DNA of 21,587 nt. Origin: a virus. The position numbers and the translations under genes were made by a program. Every line of letters begins with the position of its first letter. Within the stretch, counting starts at the first letter, position 1. The stretch is taken from the IMG/VR virus record IMGVR_UViG_3300037089_000619, positions 1-21,587 of that record; one strand, 5' to 3'. Positions 17,601-21,587 of this stretch are shown piece by piece. The notes beneath the pieces are model-generated. The model did no database searches. It saw nothing but the letters and a program-made list of their open reading frames with translations, and was not told the DNA's origin.

Positions 17601-19730
17601 GTATGGTATTCCTGTTATAAGCATAGAAATAACATTCATAACATCTTGTCCGGCAAATGGACTATTGGTTAAAAGAACAGATCTTTCCTGATCAATATCA
17701 ACCTGCTTGTTTGGTCTTTTTGTAAATGTTAATGATTGTATTCCCTGCTTCCATCTGTATACCAACCCCGCAGGATCGTGTAATACTTTGTTAAAAGAAT
17801 CGAATGATATTTCGTTTGGTGGGTTTGTATATAGGGTATTATCTGCCAACGATCCTTTTTTAGGACCGCTTCTAAATGTTAACATACCGCTTTGGAGTAA
17901 GTCTTGGTTTTCTTTTAATAGCGGAGGAAAATCACCGGTCCCTATTTCTGTCATAGAGGCTCCGGTTGCTGCATCAAAACTAACATCAAACGGAGTTAAA
18001 GGATCGTAGATTGAGGCATTAAAAATATCAGCAGATGGTTTGAAATTAACTACGCTCTTATCAAAGTATCCAGTATGATCTTCGCAACTAACATTAATAG
18101 TCCATTTTCCATCGCTCCAACTACCACTTACTCCTTGATTTCCCTTACCTACAAGACCAGAGAAAATACAAGGTCCAGTAGGTTGGTTAGTAATATCTTG
18201 TCTAAACAATCTCCACAACCATCTTGGCATATCTGGACCAACAATACTTAGACGTTCAAGATCATCAAATGAAATGGTGTTTTCATCGCTTGTAAGATTT
18301 TGTAGAGATGTATTTATATTTTTAATTATTGTATCAAACTTTTGAGCAACACCTAATCCTAATTCATTTTGTTGCTTTTTGAATCCACCAGGCATATTGG
18401 AGTCTTCGCCTGTTCTTGTTGTCATCCAAATAGAAATTGTATCCATTGGTTGAATAATATATTTACCATTAAAGAATAAACGCATTCTGTTACGAGCATA
18501 ATTATTCTTTAATGTTCTTGATTTTAATTCACGTTGCGATGTTTCATTTTGAGCAAGCATCGTGAATATATCTGAAATAATCTGGGAAAAAGTGCTATGC
18601 TCTGATGGTGTTAATTGATTATTTTGACCAATATTACCACTAGGATTTCCGGATAAAAACTTAGGATCAATCTCGACAGTACCAGTAGAAAACACATTGG
18701 CAATAGATGATGTAACACTTTTGGCATTACCTATACTTGATAAGAAACTATTAATTCCAGTGCTATATGTAAATATGATCTCTACGCCTTCATCATCTAA
18801 AATTGCACGAACCCTCTGAGATAATAAGGTTCCTGGGCTTGTTTTGAAGCTTATTTGGCTAGCACCTCTGGCTTGTCTGGCTACTGCAAGCTGACCCTTT
18901 AAAGCATCTATTTGTTTAAGAAGTTCGTTTTGAATGAAGATAAAATAATTACCAGTTCTCATTGGATTGGTAACATCAGTTAATGCCTGATCAATATCAG
19001 CTTCTGTTACCGTAAGTAGGTTGTATGGATCTTCTATTGTTAGAGTTGCTCCGCCTTCACCCCATTCCGTTGATACATCTGTTTTTACTGAAGAAATATT
19101 TGTTAATTCGAATGTTCCAGTACCCTCTCCAATATCTTTTCCAAACACAGCATCATAATCATTTGTTGTCCAATTGCTATATTGTCCAGGTTGTGAATAT
19201 GACATAACCTTTCTAAGTTTTTCTATAGCGGCTTGTGTTTGTGGAGTAATCCCAATCAAACCCAAAAGATCACTGTTTTGATCAACTAAATTTAATAATG
19301 ATGGTGCCAAAAATGTATTAAATGTTCCAGTATCAACAGTTAATTGTTCTATTTTTGTTAATTTTTCATATGCTGATAATAAACGACATTTATTTTGGAA
19401 TAATCTTTTTGATGCAGTAATTAAAACTCTTTCTTTTTCTTCAAGAAAATCTAATCTTGAATTATCAATAAGAGTAGAAAACATTCTCTTTTTAATAACA
19501 ACATAAAAATCAGGTTGTTGAAATAACACAGATCTTTTTCTTGGTCTTATATCTCTAATAAAACCATCTTCAATATATGTTCTTTCTGCTGTTTGATCTA
19601 TTTGATTAGCAAAAGCACCCAGGCCCTTGTACGCACCATCGCCAGAAACACTATCTAATGAATGAGATGTGTTTTCTCCAATCGCAAATTGATTGTTTAT
19701 TATGCCGCCAAGTGAACCTAAAAAAGACAT
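14670..19730 (-). CDS. Giant baseplate hub protein (gp27/gpD-like)
   Basis: 1686 residues, several times the length of T4 gp27 or P2 gpD (about 390). Residues 206-245 (FELTNISSVKTDVSTEWGEG, ending in a DPYNLL motif) look like the first hub beta domain. Residues about 410-435 (RLFFNGKYIIQPMDTISIWM) and 521-556 (IFSGLVGKG, then WTINVSCEDHTGYF) continue it. Residues about 775-850 are Gln/Lys-rich and predicted coiled coil. Residues about 950-990 contain HIQVRPPGYNKVP, a segment typical of phage hub proteins. Residues about 1370-1418 (YYQPGDVVYIEDRNLLFYV, then GHSFSYG and LNYGHSPGEY) form the last recognisable hub domain. The final 250 residues are an extra domain of unknown role ending in a Ser/Asn/Ala-rich tail. 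No lysozyme or peptidase motif was seen. The ATG at 19730 has only a weak GG upstream. The stop overlaps the spike start by one base, which fits hub and spike being made together and assembling as trimers at the tail tip. Confidence 0.8.
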   Translation of the reverse strand: MSFLGSLGGIINNQFAIGENTSHSLDSVSGDGAYKGLGAFANQIDQTAERTYIEDGFIRDIRPRKRSVLFQQPDFYVVIKKRMFSTLIDNSRLDFLEEKERVLITASKRLFQNKCRLLSAYEKLTKIEQLTVDTGTFNTFLAPSLLNLVDQNSDLLGLIGITPQTQAAIEKLRKVMSYSQPGQYSNWTTNDYDAVFGKDIGEGTGTFELTNISSVKTDVSTEWGEGGATLTIEDPYNLLTVTEADIDQALTDVTNPMRTGNYFIFIQNELLKQIDALKGQLAVARQARGASQISFKTSPGTLLSQRVRAILDDEGVEIIFTYSTGINSFLSSIGNAKSVTSSIANVFSTGTVEIDPKFLSGNPSGNIGQNNQLTPSEHSTFSQIISDIFTMLAQNETSQRELKSRTLKNNYARNRMRLFFNGKYIIQPMDTISIWMTTRTGEDSNMPGGFKKQQNELGLGVAQKFDTIIKNINTSLQNLTSDENTISFDDLERLSIVGPDMPRWLWRLFRQDITNQPTGPCIFSGLVGKGNQGVSGSWSDGKWTINVSCEDHTGYFDKSVVNFKPSADIFNASIYDPLTPFDVSFDAATGASMTEIGTGDFPPLLKENQDLLQSGMLTFRSGPKKGSLADNTLYTNPPNEISFDSFNKVLHDPAGLVYRWKQGIQSLTFTKRPNKQVDIDQERSVLLTNSPFAGQDVMNVISMLITGIPYNYNTFLRAAIDNGNSLGARDGLNNLPAAASYIQGLLADIERSNLVWGNFVPHKQLVINPAVDQFVSQQRLDLVTKNTALSQKINELARAKDQLMMQHQGDLINPPTQADPITQAADMALQTKIKSLTDQIASDQQDFSSSLTDNPDVGLTVIGNEINSDPTLTDTNNPRNTPAQQQHQALLLRQKLFALTARRFWQVRANQDKNLFIVDDQYDKNFDIQAFERKLSGKIELFNSHYQSIGEQISTVRKLLGLECFANTQGHIQVRPPGYNKVPSTVFYKMFKDRDLTGAKVFPDFLESLYYNQVQGIFDQIEIIEDQIRLRAIALGAITDDDIIRLILSGGVLQGVKSDTFGFLTNSDSGVINLQQISLQANPDTQSQQNFLQSLGGFEQKISTLVKFTRLFTPSIQASVFTSFNPNINPQLQAQRINVVSNRLLTKTGQQPPNISQATNQVGKVGIITQIATFVSQRQTLLKSVLNAIKNLQEGVSLNNPDISNDSQNQGGPGNIFKSSNNSAVNAVVAPNLNRRTQIPQFLEHMIEYEDVDDLGPGSGRRYILTADRIISMTISENPPPYTMVSVNGLFGQGFLDPPSNLATSSGGNAITSAYAVDYDMWYQYGFRASKSIEAPYFSDPDSQCAPFAVATLLEARKNILQGTVSVAGYNEYYQPGDVVYIEDRNLLFYVRKVGHSFSYGNLTTMLELNYGHSPGEYVPTMLDIVGKILYGAKGFTGQYRSERFEMLGSARSLGALTFIQPRDSGLSNTRIPVGVEPIQLLLSGSYGQRNTDILSNALLAVSGSLNQVHFQRQKSVIKIVIYKTDGSYDSDMFLLAQSIRNWFLNPEILTSTGLLSANTGKTRSFGLNPDDIVIELVDFSDPNNQTRVALVSDMPSISPDGIPTKNTQGPSASAISVTRAIDTGNSKPDRFKLLLANTVLDMFIDYTVVSNTTSNSSGNSQSEQSANDAVAAAKASIANGTVKGE
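14675..14680 (-). promoter_or_regulatory. Ribosome binding site inside the hub gene for the spike
   Basis: AGGGAG sits four bases before the spike ATG at 14670, within the final hub codons. The hub stop and spike start share one A in TAATG, so re-initiation after the hub stop is likely. Confidence 0.55.
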
Positions 19731-19751
19731 TTGTTACCATTTTTGTATATA

Positions 19752-20672
19752 TCAGAGCGGCCGGGAACTTTTCAAAGCCTGATCAATTGTTTTTGGTACT
19801 AATTGAGCATTTGTTTCATTAAGCCTTCTTTGTGGGGTTGGGCTATTTAAAGCAGATAAAGAATAAGGGGTTCCAAAAAGAGGATCTGAGTTTGAGGGTC
19901 CATTAACTGCGCTTCGGTGCCAGGGCATAAAGTTCAACCTAAGTCCGCGTTTCTGTGTTACTGTAAATTGTAAATCATAATCAAATAATCCTAAGTTTGT
20001 AGCCGACTCACTAACACTCATAGAATTAAAATAACCACGAAATACCCAACCAGACCAATACATCTCAGTCTGAAAAGCTATTGATGCTAGTGTTGGTCTT
20101 GGTTGCAACGGATCCACATTTCCGGTTTTAATAACATTATTTGCTTGGTTGAGTAATGAATTGACCCCTGCACCAACTAAAGATCCAATATTTTTTAAAC
20201 CAGCACCTATTGTTCCAAAAATACCATTACTCATCGAAGCTTGGTTATGAGCAGCCTCGGCAGCCAAAGCAAGAGCATCAAAAGCTACCTGCTCATTTCT
20301 ATAAATATCATACAAAACATTTATTCCTTCAACACCAGAAGAACCAGTTGTTCCATTAATAGCAATTGTACCAAGCTCTTCTCCCCAATATTGAACTATA
20401 TAACCACCACGAGTTCTAACGGCCGAGGGTATATGTTTTTTATAATTATATTTTATACTCTGTGGGTTTATATACATTTCCACAACACCCAACTCAGGCA
20501 AAAACCAACGAACCATATTTCTTTGAGCTGTTGCAAGTCTTGAATTAGGAATTTTGGCTTGTGCAATTTGTGAACCGCTAGGAGATGGTATTATAGATAA
20601 TCCATTAAATCCGCTAGTGTTTTGAGGACTTCCATCAAGATTATTCACTGCACTTTGTAATAAGCTAACCAT
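19752..20672 (-). CDS. Tail-tube/baseplate adaptor-like protein (CIS-tube or gp53/XkdP-like)
   Basis: A 306-residue protein with no signal peptide or membrane helix. Residues 52-120 hold a beta-rich core (VRWFLPELGVVEMYINPQSI, then RGGYIVQYWGEELG and INGTTG). Residues 200-255 hold a second beta-rich part (TEMYWSGWVFRGYF, then DLQFTVTQKRG and FMPWHR). Between them, about 145-190, is a Gly/Ala/Asn-rich helical stretch. The pattern of an Asn-Pro-Gln-Ser-Ile segment, a basic strand and a Trp-Gly 'sleeve' strand resembles tube-initiator or hub-adaptor proteins of contractile systems, which attach the tail tube to the hub. Its place just before the hub gene agrees. The family match is from memory of the pattern, so the exact family is uncertain. 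Start: ATG with a strong GGGGAG. The stop is TGA, showing that TGA is not recoded. A 21-base gap separates it from the hub gene. Confidence 0.6.
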   Translation of the reverse strand: MVSLLQSAVNNLDGSPQNTSGFNGLSIIPSPSGSQIAQAKIPNSRLATAQRNMVRWFLPELGVVEMYINPQSIKYNYKKHIPSAVRTRGGYIVQYWGEELGTIAINGTTGSSGVEGINVLYDIYRNEQVAFDALALAAEAAHNQASMSNGIFGTIGAGLKNIGSLVGAGVNSLLNQANNVIKTGNVDPLQPRPTLASIAFQTEMYWSGWVFRGYFNSMSVSESATNLGLFDYDLQFTVTQKRGLRLNFMPWHRSAVNGPSNSDPLFGTPYSLSALNSPTPQRRLNETNAQLVPKTIDQALKSSRPL

Positions 20673-20675
20673 TTA

Positions 20676-21587
20676 TTATCTCCCCATAAGGCTTTGGCCT
20701 AAAGTACCAGCTTGATTTTCTTGAATATTCTTCTTTACAATTAAATCTATTTTCTTATCAAGCTCAGGAATAGTAAGTGTGATTGGCATGAATTCAAATG
20801 GTGCAAATTTAAGTGGTTCATTACCGTGTGTTGTGCCTCTTATATCTCTGCCTTGTCCTGGTAATGTAAAATCTGTATGTGCTGGTGGTGGTAACATTGG
20901 CCTATGCAAATCAGAAATACCAGCGCCAATTCCTGGAGTCGGTACATAATTCTTACCAACACTTGTAAGATCATCATGCTTAACTGCCGTTACCCCTCCC
21001 ATTATTCCCATTAGTTTTTCACTAGCGCTGCGCTGATCTGTTTTATCTGTTTTATCAAATAATTTTGTAATCTTATCAGCTAATGGTTTAACAAAGCCCT
21101 CAATTGGTTCAAGAGCTTTCTTTGCCGTTTCATTAATATTATCTTTAACATACATCTCTTCGCCGCCAGGACCTCTTGATTCACCACCCCTCGACAAAAC
21201 ATGCACCCCTGTTCTTCCAGATGCATCACCAATCCGTTCACCTTTAAATAACTTGCTTTGTAAAATTTCTTTATAATATGCATCTTGTGTCGTACGTGAA
21301 AGCTCAAAACTCTGATACATTTTCATGAACTCGTTTTTTGTTTGCTCTTGCTCATCAGCACCTCTCTTAATATTTGTTTCTAATACCTTATTTTTATCAT
21401 CAGCACCGCCACCTGGTTTTAACATATCCATAACACCAGATTTCATCGCCTCCAAAATACGATATGCATCACGATCATCTTTTGCTACACCAGCCACCTG
21501 AGTTAAATATTGAACCTGCTTATAAAACTCTCCAGCAACAGCAGGGTTTTCGGCAGCATCTTTTAATGTAAGAACTTGACCACCAAA
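20676..21587 (-). CDS. C-terminal part of a large tail protein (possible tape measure), 5' end outside window
   Basis: The frame is open from the right edge to a TAA at 20678-20676, giving 304 visible residues. A GTG at 21497 could be read as a start, but the 30 codons upstream of it are also open and protein-like (FGGQVLTLKDAAENPAVAGE), so the true start is beyond the window. The visible part is charged and helix-prone at first, with many Lys, Asp, Glu and Gln. A Gly/Pro-rich linker follows (PTPGIGAG, LPPPAH), then a short beta-like and amphipathic C-terminus (PITLTIPELDKKIDLIVKKN). No catalytic motif or membrane segment is visible. It lies directly upstream of an adaptor-like gene and the baseplate hub, where tape-measure genes usually sit, and a low-complexity helical protein with a structured C-terminus would fit. 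That role is inferred from position; another virion structural protein is equally possible. The next gene starts three bases after its stop. Confidence 0.55.
   Translation of the reverse strand, partial: FGGQVLTLKDAAENPAVAGEFYKQVQYLTQVAGVAKDDRDAYRILEAMKSGVMDMLKPGGGADDKNKVLETNIKRGADEQEQTKNEFMKMYQSFELSRTTQDAYYKEILQSKLFKGERIGDASGRTGVHVLSRGGESRGPGGEEMYVKDNINETAKKALEPIEGFVKPLADKITKLFDKTDKTDQRSASEKLMGIMGGVTAVKHDDLTSVGKNYVPTPGIGAGISDLHRPMLPPPAHTDFTLPGQGRDIRGTTHGNEPLKFAPFEFMPITLTIPELDKKIDLIVKKNIQENQAGTLGQSLMGR
20680..20685 (-). promoter_or_regulatory. Strong ribosome binding site for the 306-residue adaptor gene
   Basis: The sequence GGGGAG lies seven bases upstream of the ATG at 20672. It is inside the last codons of the upstream gene, followed by two stops in a row (TAATAA). 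This supports the ATG at 20672 and suggests coupled translation. Confidence 0.6.

Noticed and set aside
21495-21497. GTG at 21497 as the start of the right-edge gene
   Set aside because: The frame stays open and protein-like for 30 more codons to the window edge, so the start is most likely outside.
1-21587. Recoded stop codons, as in some large gut phages
   Set aside because: Complete genes end in TAA or TGA at the expected lengths, and no family-supported protein is interrupted by an in-frame stop.
1-21587. Extracellular contractile injection system or T6SS instead of a phage
   Set aside because: Hub, spike, gp25-like and J-like genes are shared with those systems. However, a gpI-like/LamG tail protein, jumbo-size proteins and no AAA+ ATPase or toxin gene in the window fit a phage better. 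It cannot be fully excluded from this window.
1-21587. tRNA genes, CRISPR arrays, inverted-repeat terminators or mobile elements
   Set aside because: None was seen by reading; the gaps between genes are too short for most of them and the rest is coding.

Overview
The window is a single, nearly gap-free block of late structural genes from a large contractile-tailed phage (or, less likely, a phage-derived contractile particle). The DNA is clearly AT-rich. Every credible gene lies on the minus strand, so the block reads from right to left. Long genes, Shine-Dalgarno-like sequences before most starts, one-base stop/start overlaps and standard TAA/TGA stops point to a virus of bacteria using the ordinary genetic code. 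The very large hub, J-like and tail proteins are typical of jumbo phages. The host and exact phage group cannot be read from this sequence. No tRNA, CRISPR array, insertion sequence or integrase was seen.

Layout in the direction of transcription (right to left): (1) the C-terminal part of a protein entering from beyond the right edge, possibly a tape measure or another tail protein (20676-21587); (2) a 306-residue tail-tube/baseplate adaptor-like protein (19752-20672); (3) a giant 1686-residue baseplate hub protein (14670-19730); (4) a 671-residue central spike with an N-terminal OB-like domain and a C-terminal beta-repeat needle (12655-14670); (5) a 710-residue protein with an unusually hydrophobic, cysteine-rich N-terminal third (10523-12655); (6) a 553-residue protein of unknown role (8862-10523); (7) a gp25/gpW-like wedge protein of 140 residues (8425-8847); (8) a 1093-residue gpJ/gp6-like wedge protein carrying a large beta-rich insertion (5087-8368); (9) a giant protein of at least 1691 residues that starts with GTG at 5073, stays open to the left edge, and carries a gpI-like segment followed by a LamG/ConA-like jelly-roll (1-5073).

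The order adaptor, hub, spike, gp25-like, J-like, tail protein is the usual order of myophage baseplate operons (compare P2 V-W-J-I-H). The hub and spike form the centre of the baseplate, the gp25-like and J-like proteins form the wedges, and the giant protein after J probably links the wedge to receptor-binding parts. The most unusual items are the hydrophobic Cys-rich protein placed between spike and wedge genes, and a sequence module shared by the J-like protein and the giant protein next to it. The only gaps between genes are 56, 21, 14, 13 and 3 bases, so there is no intergenic region of real length.
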